Of a DNA stretch of 64,000 nucleotides, positions 51,456 to 64,000 are shown piece by piece. A program made the translations under genes and the position numbers. Under the pieces are notes generated by a model, which saw only the letters and a program-made list of their open reading frames with translations, was not told the origin of the DNA and did no database searches. The stretch is from an uncultured Caldilinea sp. (GTDB lineage: Bacteria > Chloroflexota > Anaerolineae > Caldilineales > Caldilineaceae). How positions within the stretch are numbered: the first letter of the stretch is position 1; each line of letters begins with the position of its first letter. The stretch is from the NCBI RefSeq assembly GCF_937128415.1, contig NZ_CAKZMJ010000061.1, positions 13,799 to 77,798 of the forward strand, given 5' to 3'.

Positions 51456-51504
51456 GCGTGTTGCGTGTTGCGTGGTGCGTGTTGCGTGGTGCGTGTTTCG
51501 TGAG
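51456..51504. repeat. GCGTGTT heptamer tandem repeat
   Basis: Seven consecutive 7-bp units (gcgtgtt, gcgtgtt, gcgtggt, gcgtgtt, gcgtggt, gcgtgtt, tcgtgag), starting 15 bases upstream of the WbpD-like start codon and so within its leader. The same unit builds the inverted repeat at 18167-18229. Confidence 0.88.
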
Positions 51505-51533
51505 AGAAGCTCAACACGCACCGCGCACCATCT

Positions 51534-52580
51534 TCAAAAAGTCTCAATCGGTAAATGGACCGGTTGTCCGTTGGTGACCAGCGAGCGCTGCGCCGCCTGC
51601 AGCACGCGCAGCACGCGCAGCCCGCTGGCGCCGTCGGTCAGGGGCGGCTCGCGCGTGGCGATGGCGCGCAGGAACGCCTCGCATTCCAGCCGCAGCGGCT
51701 CGTCCTGGGGGTAGGGAACTTCCGTCCCGTCGTGGCGCACGGGGATCGGCTGTCCCTCCTGCCATTCCACGCGCTGGTCGTACAAGACGAGCCGCTTGTT
51801 GACGTCGTCGAAGCTGGCCATTCGCCGCGAACCGATCACCACCAGCCGTTGCTCCTTGAAAGGGTGCAGCCAGGAGACGTAAATGTGGGCGCGCACGCCG
51901 TTGTCGAAGAGCAGGTTGGTCACGGTGACGTCGGCGATGTTGGGCTGCAGGTAGGCGCCGCCGCACGCCACCACCTCGAAGGGCATGCTGCCCAGCAGGC
52001 GCAGGATCACGGCGATGTCGTGCGGCGCAAAGCTCCACAGGATGTTCTCCTCGCGGCGCACCTTGCCCAGGCTCAGCCGGTTGGAGTAGATGTAGTGCAC
52101 CTTCCCCAGCTCGCCCTGGTCGATCAGGTTGTGCAAGGTCACGACGCCGGGATGGTATTCCAGCACGTGGCCGACCATGAGGATGCGTCCGTTGCGCTCG
52201 GCCAGCCGCACCAGCTCACTGCCCTGCTCGTAGGTGAGCGCCAAGGGCTTCTCGACGAAGACGTCCTTGCCCGCCAGCAACGCCTCTTTGGCCAGGCTGT
52301 AGTGCGTCTCCGCCGGCGTGGCGATGACGACGCCCTGCACGTCTCCGTTTTTCAGAATGTGTTCTGGATGGTCGAAAATTCGGCTTTCGGGCGCCAGGGC
52401 GGAGGCTGTGGCGCGTCCCTGTTCGGTGGCGTCGCAGACGGCGTGCAAGGCGCCCAGGTGATTCAAATTGCGCACAAGATTTTTTCCCCAGTAGCCGCAG
52501 CCGATCACTGCGGTCAAGGGGCGCCGGCGATGCAAAGAAGAGCTCTCGGTCGCCGCGGAAGGATTGGTGAATGCCGCCAT
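51534..52580 (-). CDS. WbpB-like Gfo/Idh/MocA oxidoreductase
   Basis: 348 residues from the ATG at 52580, chosen because gagga lies 6 bases upstream; two earlier ATGs are possible. The Rossmann loop is 'AVIGCGYWGKNLVRNLNHLG' and the cofactor motif 'DVFVEKPLALTYEQG' contains the conserved E-K-P. 'VGHVLEYHPGVVTLHNLIDQ' is typical of UDP-N-acetylglucosaminuronate 3-dehydrogenases. It should oxidise UDP-GlcNAcA at C3 ahead of the WbpE-like transaminase. It is the first clear gene of the minus-strand polysaccharide run. Confidence 0.9.
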   Translation of the reverse strand: MAAFTNPSAATESSSLHRRRPLTAVIGCGYWGKNLVRNLNHLGALHAVCDATEQGRATASALAPESRIFDHPEHILKNGDVQGVVIATPAETHYSLAKEALLAGKDVFVEKPLALTYEQGSELVRLAERNGRILMVGHVLEYHPGVVTLHNLIDQGELGKVHYIYSNRLSLGKVRREENILWSFAPHDIAVILRLLGSMPFEVVACGGAYLQPNIADVTVTNLLFDNGVRAHIYVSWLHPFKEQRLVVIGSRRMASFDDVNKRLVLYDQRVEWQEGQPIPVRHDGTEVPYPQDEPLRLECEAFLRAIATREPPLTDGASGLRVLRVLQAAQRSLVTNGQPVHLPIETF

Positions 52581-52667
52581 GAATGTCCTCATGCGTTGAC
52601 TGAAATCTTGGTGCACGCGCTGTCAAATCGCCTGCGGCTCATCGCCGACGCGATGCGCAGTCATCGA

Positions 52668-53078
52668 TTATAACGAGGCTGCGAAGGCAGAACCAAAACG
52701 CGCCCGGCGCAAATGGGGAAAGGGGAGTGAGATCGGGCGCCTGGAAGGAGCGCCGGGGGAGGGATGCGGAAAACGGCGCAACGCGGCGATTATTCTTTTC
52801 CCAAAATCGGCGTAGCGAGGATCGGTTTGAATTTGCACGCGCAGCGCGGAACTCTCTGCATAAACGTTCAGCCTGTGGGGAAACCGTTGGACAAGAAACT
52901 CCTTCGCCGGCAGCTCTTCCACCTGCTCTAGCTGTTCGACCGCCACCACTAGGTCCAGGTCTAGGCTGACCACCGGTTCGACGTAGGCGTTGACAGCCTG
53001 CCCGCCGATGACGCAGTAATGAATTTGATGTTCTGTGAGCAAGGAAATTAGGCGCTGAAGAAAGTTCGAGCGATCCAT
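52668..53078 (-). pseudogene. Nucleotidyltransferase-like gene, C-terminus lost
   Basis: 136 codons from the ATG at 53078. The N-terminal about 90 residues ('LLTEHQIHYCVIGGQAVNAY', 'VEPVVSLDLDLVVAVEQLEQ', 'ALRVQIQTDPRYADFGKR') match small nucleotidyltransferase-fold proteins. After that the reading frame turns to an Arg/Pro-rich sequence unlike the family, whose members continue with a helical domain. This suggests deletion or frameshift. It lies just left of a 175-bp duplication that brought in a toxin-antitoxin pair. Confidence 0.6.
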
Positions 53079-53140
53079 AGTCACGGTTTGCCGGTAGGTC
53101 AGCGGATGCATATGCGCATTCCTTTTTAGAGATCTCCCCT

Positions 53141-53315
53141 GGCGCCGGGCTTCTCAGTCGCCCGCCACCGCCATCGCAGCCGTTCGGTAAAAGGAGAGAT
53201 TGTCGCACAGATACTGTTCTGCGGTCGCGTGCTGGCGCGCCAGGAAGCGGCGCAGCACCTCCTCGCGCGAGACGGCCTCCTCCGTCCACCAGATCGGGTG
53301 CAGGTTGATGTGGAG
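53141..53315. repeat. 175-bp direct repeat, copy A
   Basis: Identical to 54109-54283 at all but two of 175 positions (c/t near 53259 and g/a near 53304). Copy B is the real 3' end of the gene at 54122-54874; copy A is the detached fragment. The segment between them (53316-54108) is exactly the toxin-antitoxin pair. Confidence 0.97.
53154..53315 (-). pseudogene. Detached 3' fragment of the polysaccharide-deacetylase-like gene
   Basis: In the minus-strand frame this encodes the last about 53 residues plus stop of the protein at 54122-54874, with no start or remainder. It is the coding content of copy A and is not expected to be expressed as a functional protein. Confidence 0.85.
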
Positions 53316-53316
53316 T

Positions 53317-53805
53317 TTATATTTCGCCTTCGTCTTGCAAAATTTGCTGATAGAGTGCGTCTCTTACTCGAAAGCCGGCGAAATCGCACAATGCGTCCAG
53401 GTGCGGCTTGATGGCAGGAATAAGACGCCTATGTTTTGCTTCAAGCAGGACCCCAATCAACCCTATGGGACGAACTCCAAGATAACGCGCCGTCTCGCGT
53501 CCTAAACGTTCATCCATCAACAGCAATTCGGCCTGAAGCTCGATTGCCAGCACAATCGCCTCCGCTTCGCCGGCGCCCAGTTCCTGGCGCAACGCTTGCG
53601 CCAGTCGCTGATCTCCAATGGTACGCATTTGAATCCATGTGCTTGTTTTAACCTCGTCTGCTCCTGGGCGTTCAGCGCCATCCAATACAACTTCTTGCCA
53701 TACAGCTTGTGGGACAAGCACTTCGCCGTAGAGCTGACGCAATAGGTCAAGTTTGCCAATTCGCGCCAGATTGATAAGAGGAGAGGCGTTACTGACAATC
53801 GTCAT
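53317..53805 (-). CDS. DUF3368 PIN-like toxin
   Basis: 162 residues. The PIN-like fold is seen in 'VSNASPLINLARIGKLDLL' (N-terminal acidic site occupied by Asn, as often in DUF3368), 'GAGEAEAIVLAIELQAELLL' and 'LMDERLGRETARYLGVRPIG'. Such proteins are predicted RNases partnered with UPF0175 antitoxins. The start overlaps the antitoxin by 17 bases. The stop codon falls 2 bases before the 175-bp repeat copy A, so the gene sits precisely at the junction. Confidence 0.88.
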   Translation of the reverse strand: MTIVSNASPLINLARIGKLDLLRQLYGEVLVPQAVWQEVVLDGAERPGADEVKTSTWIQMRTIGDQRLAQALRQELGAGEAEAIVLAIELQAELLLMDERLGRETARYLGVRPIGLIGVLLEAKHRRLIPAIKPHLDALCDFAGFRVRDALYQQILQDEGEI

Positions 53806-54058
53806 GGCGTCTCAATGCGTGCAACGTCGCCAGGTCATCTTCATAATCCTGGAGATCGTAATGAACGGGGATCTTGCGGGCGCCCAAAAGCATTTGGAAG
53901 TCCCACACGGATATTCCGGCGATCTCGCTCGCTTTGCCAAAGGATAATCTGCCTTGCTGGTACAGGGCAAGCGCCAACTCTTGCTTAAGTTCATCGACCG
54001 TCAAACGCGCTGCATGAAGAATTTCACGCGGCACCTGAACCGAAATTGTCGCTGACAT
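53789..54058 (-). CDS. UPF0175 family antitoxin
   Basis: 89 residues. 'ISVQVPREILHAARLTVDEL' and 'GRLSFGKASEIAGISVWDFQ' are the characteristic strands and helix-turn-helix of UPF0175, which bind DNA and neutralise DUF3368 partners. It precedes the toxin gene with a 17-base overlap. About 50 bases separate its start from the duplicated deacetylase-like segment (copy B). Confidence 0.9.
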   Translation of the reverse strand: MSATISVQVPREILHAARLTVDELKQELALALYQQGRLSFGKASEIAGISVWDFQMLLGARKIPVHYDLQDYEDDLATLHALRRHDDCQ

Positions 54059-54121
54059 GTTAGACCTCGTTTACGCTATTTTTGAATCACACTTCTTCCC
54101 TTGGCGACGGCGCCGGGCTTC

Positions 54122-54874
<753 letters not shown>

Positions 54875-54894
54875 GAATTCTCTCTCAAATTATT

Positions 54895-55383
54895 TTAGGA
54901 GTACGGTTCGACCCGATCCAGTGCGAGTAGAAAAGAGATGAAGTCATCGAGTTCAGCTCGCAAACGTTGATAGCAAAGAGACAGTCCCTCCGTCAACTCT
55001 TGTAAGCGCAGTGGTCGCAGATTGAAGGCATAAACGTTGCGGACCACGTGGCGAAATCCACGATATTCGTCCAGGCAAAAACGAGTTTCCTTGCTGATCA
55101 CGGCTGGGCGAACGCCGTCGATCGCCGCCGACATTTGCAGTAACAGATCGCGATGCCAATCCGGTCCGGTGGGGCTTGATTCGTCCACAGTGCGCGCAAT
55201 ATCCTCAAAGATGCGTTCGACGCCGGAATAGAACCCGTGCAAGTTGAGAGCGACGCCATCCAGATAGCCGTCGTCGTTATGCTGCTGCGCTTTATGCAGG
55301 AGCTCTTCGGCCCGTTTGACAACGCGCTCTAGATCGCTCAGCGCTTCCTGCATGCGACCGGCGAGAGCGGCATAAGCGGTCAT
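54895..55383 (-). CDS. HepT-like HEPN protein (toxin)
   Basis: 162 residues. It is all-helical with 'EYRGFRHVVRNVYAFNL', the active-site-like segment of HepT-like HEPN ribonucleases (variant of R-x4-6-H). The N-terminal helices include 'LNLHGFYSGVERIFEDIART'. It follows its MNT partner with a 4-base overlap (ATGA), the usual translational coupling for MNT-HEPN type VII toxin-antitoxin pairs. Confidence 0.82.
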   Translation of the reverse strand: MTAYAALAGRMQEALSDLERVVKRAEELLHKAQQHNDDGYLDGVALNLHGFYSGVERIFEDIARTVDESSPTGPDWHRDLLLQMSAAIDGVRPAVISKETRFCLDEYRGFRHVVRNVYAFNLRPLRLQELTEGLSLCYQRLRAELDDFISFLLALDRVEPYS

Positions 55384-55760
55384 AGTGGAATTCCTGAAGT
55401 TTCAATTGCCTCAACGAGAGCCTGATTCAGCGTTTCGGCGCGCAACAGATCGATCGGCGTCGAAGGGTCCAGGTCAAGCAGCCGGGCCACGACCTGATAA
55501 TAGACGCGTTCATCTAATCCCCAGACAAGCAAATCGATGTCAGAATGAGGAGAGAATGGTTCACGGCGCGACAAAGAACCAAAAAGGACGACGCGGCTTG
55601 CTCCATATTCATTCTTGAGAAGTGCAGCAGCGCGCCGGGCCGTCTCCCATGCCCGCAGGCGTCGCGCTTCCTGCATCTGGCGCTCTTTGGCCGTGCGTCG
55701 CCGGGCAGTCGCGCGATAGCGCATCATGTCCTGCTGTGTGATAGCTTGCACCGATCTCAT
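55380..55760 (-). CDS. MNT nucleotidyltransferase partner of HepT-like protein
   Basis: 126 residues from the ATG at 55760 (another ATG at 55727); the frame is open far upstream but without support. An Arg-rich N-terminal helix ('YRATARRRTAKERQMQEARR') is followed by the core 'VVLFGSLSRREPFSPHSDID' (GSx10DxD) and 'STPIDLLRAETLNQALVEAI'. It is the probable antitoxin that AMPylates the HEPN protein encoded next. Confidence 0.85.
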   Translation of the reverse strand: MRSVQAITQQDMMRYRATARRRTAKERQMQEARRLRAWETARRAAALLKNEYGASRVVLFGSLSRREPFSPHSDIDLLVWGLDERVYYQVVARLLDLDPSTPIDLLRAETLNQALVEAIETSGIPL

Positions 55761-56033
55761 TGAGTCCACTCTGACAAATGGCTGCGAAAAGCCGCTCTTT
55801 TTTCGTCGATGACGATTCTCTTGTTGCCTCTGCCTCTCGCTCGTCACCTTTCCCTCGCAGTATATCATAAGCCCATCGCCACCGATAGAAGCGATGGTTA
55901 AAGCGGAAATGTGCACCGGAGGCGAGCATAAAGTGTCCTTCCCGGTTGCATTCGGCGACGTTGTCGCTTGCAAGGCCGGGCGGAAGTTTCGATACGGTTT
56001 TCGTTCACCTTTTGTTGTACTCTCTCCACCAGG

Positions 56034-57522
<1,489 letters not shown>

Positions 57523-57578
57523 TATACTGAACGAAGTTGACTCTGGCGGATGGTTCTGAAGATGAGGAGCAAGTGTCC

Positions 57579-58538
<960 letters not shown>

Positions 58539-58572
58539 ATTGTGAGGGCTCTTACACTGTTGCTGAAAATTT

Positions 58573-58601
58573 TGACAGTGTGGGGACAATCGTGTATGAT
58601 T
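58573..58601 (+). promoter_or_regulatory. Strong promoter of a putative small RNA
   Basis: TTGACA (58573-58578) and TATGAT (58596-58601) are separated by exactly 17 bases, with a TG extension before the -10. No coding gene starts downstream on this strand before the terminator at 58689-58720. Confidence 0.8.
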
Positions 58602-58607
58602 GAACTA

Positions 58608-58720
<113 letters not shown>

Positions 58721-58734
58721 AGGCGAGCAATTCC

Positions 58735-59350
58735 CGAAGGGCGCGCCTCCGGCGTGAGGTGGGGTGCGGCGAAATCTGCGGCTACGAGCCGCAGCTACGA
58801 TGCCCCGGAGCTTCTTTAGCGCAGATCGCCGCTGTGCTTGCCCGAATCATCCAAAAATTTTGTGGTCTGGCGAGAGCGTGCGGCTGAGAGCCGCACCTAC
58901 GGAAGACCGTCGTGGTTGCGTATTTCGTAGGCGCTGCCCGTAGCAGCGCTTCGCCGGTTCATCCCGTGTCTTGGGGGCCTGTCGATGACGTGCGGCTGGG
59001 AGCCGCACCTACGGAAGAGCGTCGTGGTGGCGTATTTCGTAGGCGCTGCTCGTAGCAGCGCTTCGCCGGTTCATCCCGTGTCTCGGGGGCTGTCGAGGAC
59101 GTGCGGCTGAGAGCCGCACCTACGGAAGAGCGTCGTGGTTGCGTATTTTGTAGGCGCTGCCCGTAGCAGCGCTTCGTCGGTTCATCCCGTGGCTCGGGGG
59201 CCTGTCGAGGACGTGCGGCTGAGAGCCGCACCCACGGAAGAGCGTCGTGGTTGCGTATTTCGTAGGCGCTGCCCGTAGCAGCGCTTCGCCGGTTCATCCC
59301 GTGTCTCGGGGGCTGTCGAGAGCGTGGGGTTGAGAGCCGCACCTACGAAG
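58735..59350. repeat. 112-bp tandem repeat array of two palindromes
   Basis: Units start with gtgcggct at 58878, 58990, 59101, 59213 and 59324, giving spacings of 112, 111, 112 and 111 bases; the last unit is partial. Each unit contains one palindrome gtgcggctgagagccgcac and one gcgctgcccgtagcagcgc. A related palindrome (ctgcggctacgagccgcag) lies at about 58778-58798. There is no coding content. The block fills most of the 878-bp gap between ctaA and the cadherin-like gene. Confidence 0.95.
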
Positions 59351-59416
59351 AGGCCGAAATGGTTTTGTGAAAACCATGAAGCGGAGCTGTGTTGTTTCCC
59401 GACGCAACGCGGCGGC

Positions 59417-62080
<2,664 letters not shown>

Positions 62081-62282
62081 GTTGACTCTCTCCTCTTCTT
62101 CGCCCTGCCATTGTCACAGAAACGTCGTCACCGACAAAGGAAGCGCCCACAAACGGTCCTATCAAAGGTTCTGTACGCCAGCTTCTCCAGGTTGACGAAC
62201 TGCGCGCTGCTTTGGTTCCACGTTGGGTCGTTGATCTGTTCCGGATTGTCTGATGGCCCTGGTTTGGGCTCTTTTGGGCCTC

Positions 62283-62311
62283 TTGTGTATTGAAAGCGCA
62301 TATACTATACT
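62283..62311 (+). promoter_or_regulatory. Promoter of the HdeD-like gene
   Basis: TTGTGT (62283-62288) and TATACT (62306-62311) are 17 bases apart in the 318-bp gap between the divergent surface-protein and HdeD-like genes. Initiation would fall about 80 bases before the ATG at 62399. Nothing else was recognised in that gap. Confidence 0.65.
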
Positions 62312-62398
62312 ACAAGGGTACTGGGAAAGCAGCGCATCTCCGTCCTTTAATTGCAAGATTCTCCATATCCATTTTTCAGACAACAGAGGAGTCCTCCT

Positions 62399-62932
62399 AT
62401 GGCAACAGCAGCGCAGGCAAAGCCGCCGATTCAGTGGTGGCTGGTGTTGATTCAGGGCATTGCAACGCTTCTTGTCGGCGTCTTTCTCTTGACCGATCCC
62501 GTCCTCATGTCCCGCATGATCGTTTTTTACATTGGTTTATACTGGTTGGTGACCGGCGTCCTGTCGATCGTTCGCATCTTCACCGACCGTGGCAACACGG
62601 TCTGGAAGTTAATTAGCGGCGTCATCGGCATTCTGGCCGGCTGGTATCTGGTCGCCAATATCACGGATGGATCGGCGCTGGTGTTTGGCGTCGCCGTCGT
62701 CATCCTGTTAGGGATTCAGGGCGTCATCATGGGCGTTTTCGGCCTGCTCGAGTCCTTCCAGGGGGCGGGTTGGGGGCCTGGCGTCATCGGCGCCATCTCG
62801 GTGATCATCGGGCTTTTGCTGCTCGGCAGTCCGCTGGGCTACGTTGCGGCGCTGCCTCTGGTGATCGGGATTTTCGCCGTCGTCGGCGGCGTCTTCACCA
62901 TCATCTTTGCGTTCCGGCTGCGCAGTGCGTAA
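62399..62932 (+). CDS. HdeD/DUF308 family membrane protein
   Basis: 177 residues from the ATG at 62399 (gaggag 7 bases upstream). Six transmembrane helices in three pairs with 'GIATLLVGVFLLTDPVLMSR', 'LYWLVTGVLSIVRIFTDRGN' and 'VIGILAGWYLVANITDGSAL'; the repeating G-x-x-L-x-x-P pattern is that of HdeD (DUF308), linked with acid stress in enterobacteria. The function here is unknown. It is a single-gene unit, closed by the terminator at 62954. Confidence 0.87.
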   Translation: MATAAQAKPPIQWWLVLIQGIATLLVGVFLLTDPVLMSRMIVFYIGLYWLVTGVLSIVRIFTDRGNTVWKLISGVIGILAGWYLVANITDGSALVFGVAVVILLGIQGVIMGVFGLLESFQGAGWGPGVIGAISVIIGLLLLGSPLGYVAALPLVIGIFAVVGGVFTIIFAFRLRSA

Positions 62933-62953
62933 AATAAAAAGTAGGGTCGAGGA

Positions 62954-62980
62954 GGTGGCGGGTAACCCGCCACCTTTTTA
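62954..62980 (+). terminator. Rho-independent terminator after the HdeD-like gene
   Basis: ggtggcggg (62954-62962) and cccgccacc (62966-62974) form a perfect 9-bp stem with a 3-base loop, followed by ttttta. Confidence 0.9.
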
Positions 62981-63006
62981 TTTGGCGGCTCTATGATGTT
63001 AAGGCA

Positions 63007-63771
63007 ATGCGAGGAACGGTGAGGGAGCGCATCACCTATATCGGTCACGCCACGGTTTTAATGGAAGTGGACGGCGTGCGCATTTTGACCGATCCGGTGC
63101 TGCGCTACCGTATTGTCCACCTGCGCAGACGACGCACGCCGCTCTTGCCGCGCTGGCAGGAGAATATCGACGCCGTCCTGATTTCGCACCTGCATTATGA
63201 CCATCTTGACCTGCCTTCGTTGCGCAAGCTCGGCAAGGGGACGCGCCTGATTGCGCCGTTGGGCGCCGGCGCGCTGCTGCGCCAACATGGGTTTACGAAC
63301 GTGGAGGAGATGCGCGCAGGAGAGCGCACCAGTGTGGGCGGCGTAGCAGTGACGGCCACCCTGGCCGTGCACAACGGTGCGCGCGGCCCTTTCGGCCCGG
63401 TCGCAGAGTGTGTAGGGTATGTGGTCAACGCGCAACGGCGGCGCATCTATTTCGCCGGCGACACCGATCTCTTCCCAGAGATGGCGCAGATGGCCGGCAG
63501 GATCGACGTGGCGCTGATGCCGGTGTGGGGCTGGGGGCCAACGCTCGGCGCGGGCCACATGGACCCCTATCGCGCCGCACAGGCGAGCCGCCTGATCGCG
63601 CCGCAGGTCGTTATCCCGATCCATTGGGGCACGCTCTATCCCCTGGCGATCCACCGGCTGGCCCGCACCTTTCTGGTGGACCCGCCGCTGCAGTTCCGGG
63701 AATTCATGCTGCGGATGGCGCCCCAGGTGGAGGTGCGCATCCTGCAGCCAGGCGAGCACAGCGATCTTTGA
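63007..63771 (+). CDS. MBL-fold metal-dependent hydrolase (UlaG-like)
   Basis: 254 residues. 'ISHLHYDHLDLPSLRKLGKG' gives the HxHxDH metal motif, preceded by 'ITYIGHATVLMEVDGVRILT'. 'IYFAGDTDLFPEMAQMAGRI' and 'LGAGHMDPYRAAQASRLIAP' with 'VVIPIHWGTLYPLAIHRLAR' supply the other ligands. It resembles the UlaG/YtkL-like branch of the metallo-beta-lactamase fold. The substrate is unknown. Its start is 26 bases after the preceding gene's terminator. Confidence 0.9.
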   Translation: MRGTVRERITYIGHATVLMEVDGVRILTDPVLRYRIVHLRRRRTPLLPRWQENIDAVLISHLHYDHLDLPSLRKLGKGTRLIAPLGAGALLRQHGFTNVEEMRAGERTSVGGVAVTATLAVHNGARGPFGPVAECVGYVVNAQRRRIYFAGDTDLFPEMAQMAGRIDVALMPVWGWGPTLGAGHMDPYRAAQASRLIAPQVVIPIHWGTLYPLAIHRLARTFLVDPPLQFREFMLRMAPQVEVRILQPGEHSDL

Positions 63772-63821
63772 GCACCCCGGATGCGCCTGTTCATGAGTAG
63801 CACATTCTCGCCAGATTACAA

Positions 63822-64000
63822 GTAGCTGCGGCTCGCAGCCGCAGGTCCCTGGTGGGGCGGGCCCTCACCCCCTGGCCCCCTCTCCTAATGTCGGGAGAGG
63901 GGGAAAAAGGAAGCCTCGTAGCTGCGGCTCCCAGCCGCGCGTTCTCAGAGAACCGTAAGGTCTTGCAGAATTCAGGGAAGCGCAGCTACGAGCAGCGCCT
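63822..64000. repeat. Palindromic intergenic repeat block at the right edge
   Basis: Contains gtagctgcggctcgcagccgcag, the module with cctctcctaatgtcgggagagg, a second ctgcggctcccagccg palindrome, an aaccgtaaggtcttgcag segment like that at 4760, and gcgcagctacgagcagcgcct ending at the window edge. It continues beyond the window. No gene was recognised in 63772-64000. Confidence 0.85.

Noticed and set aside
58878..59350. Possible CRISPR array
   Set aside because: The units are 111-112 bp contiguous repeats with nearly identical sequence throughout; there are no short repeats with unique spacers and no cas genes.

Overview
The window is a GC-rich chromosomal segment, very probably from a filamentous-type Chloroflexota (Anaerolineae/Caldilineae-like). 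The pointers are inference from content. Several surface proteins have long Thr/Pro ('TPTPTP') linkers. There is an FMN-riboswitch-controlled RibXY-type riboflavin ABC transporter, a UVDE endonuclease, a ThyX thymidylate synthase, an archease-RtcB pair, many HEPN/MNT-type modules, and intergenic palindromic repeats of a kind common in that phylum. No rRNA was seen. One tRNA (Leu-CAA) is present. No CRISPR array, no intact transposase and no prophage were found.

Layout. 1-11 kb: the tail of a Clp ATPase with a strong terminator, archease-RtcB RNA repair, a secreted DUF1906/YCF48-like protein, a GH1 beta-glucosidase, the riboswitch-ribXY-ATPase operon, and xylulokinase. 11-19 kb: an HMG-CoA reductase fused to an N-terminal beta domain, an 8-bp minisatellite, two XdhC-type proteins, a class III aminotransferase, UV endonuclease, a double PspC protein and MutM. 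19-32 kb: an ECF sigma/anti-sigma pair, tRNA-Leu, two membrane-anchored sensor-like proteins that share a C-terminal domain (one carries four cyclic-nucleotide-binding-type domains), a caspase-fold-like small protein, oligoendopeptidase F, an MBL hydrolase, a Yip1 protein and a long ThyX. 32-52.6 kb: an exopolysaccharide/O-antigen locus (Wzz-like protein on +, then a long run of minus-strand genes: ligase, WbpM-like dehydratase, sugar transferase, two DegT aminotransferases, glycosyltransferases, Wzy, Wzx, and WbpB/WbpD/WbpE-like enzymes). Its core (about 39-49 kb) is visibly AT-richer than its flanks, which suggests acquisition. 52.6-56 kb: toxin-antitoxin-like genes, including a UPF0175/DUF3368 pair sitting exactly between two copies of a 175-bp direct duplication. 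56-64 kb: DUF2256 overlapping a photolyase-like protein with inverted domain order, heme A synthase, a candidate small RNA, a 112-bp tandem repeat array, a large Thr/Pro-rich cadherin-like surface protein, an HdeD-like membrane protein and an MBL hydrolase.

How it fits together. The polysaccharide genes form a coherent Wzx/Wzy-type assembly line with a probable UDP-diacetamido-uronic acid branch. The riboflavin transporter is feedback-controlled by FMN. The two flavoenzymes of the window (ThyX, photolyase-like) depend on that cofactor pool, although no direct linkage is implied. The items that best merit follow-up are the domain-inverted photolyase with overlapping DUF2256, the four-domain cNMP-type transmembrane protein with its SH3b partner, the HMGR fusion, the TA cassette inside a duplication, and the orphan promoter-terminator unit near 58.6 kb.
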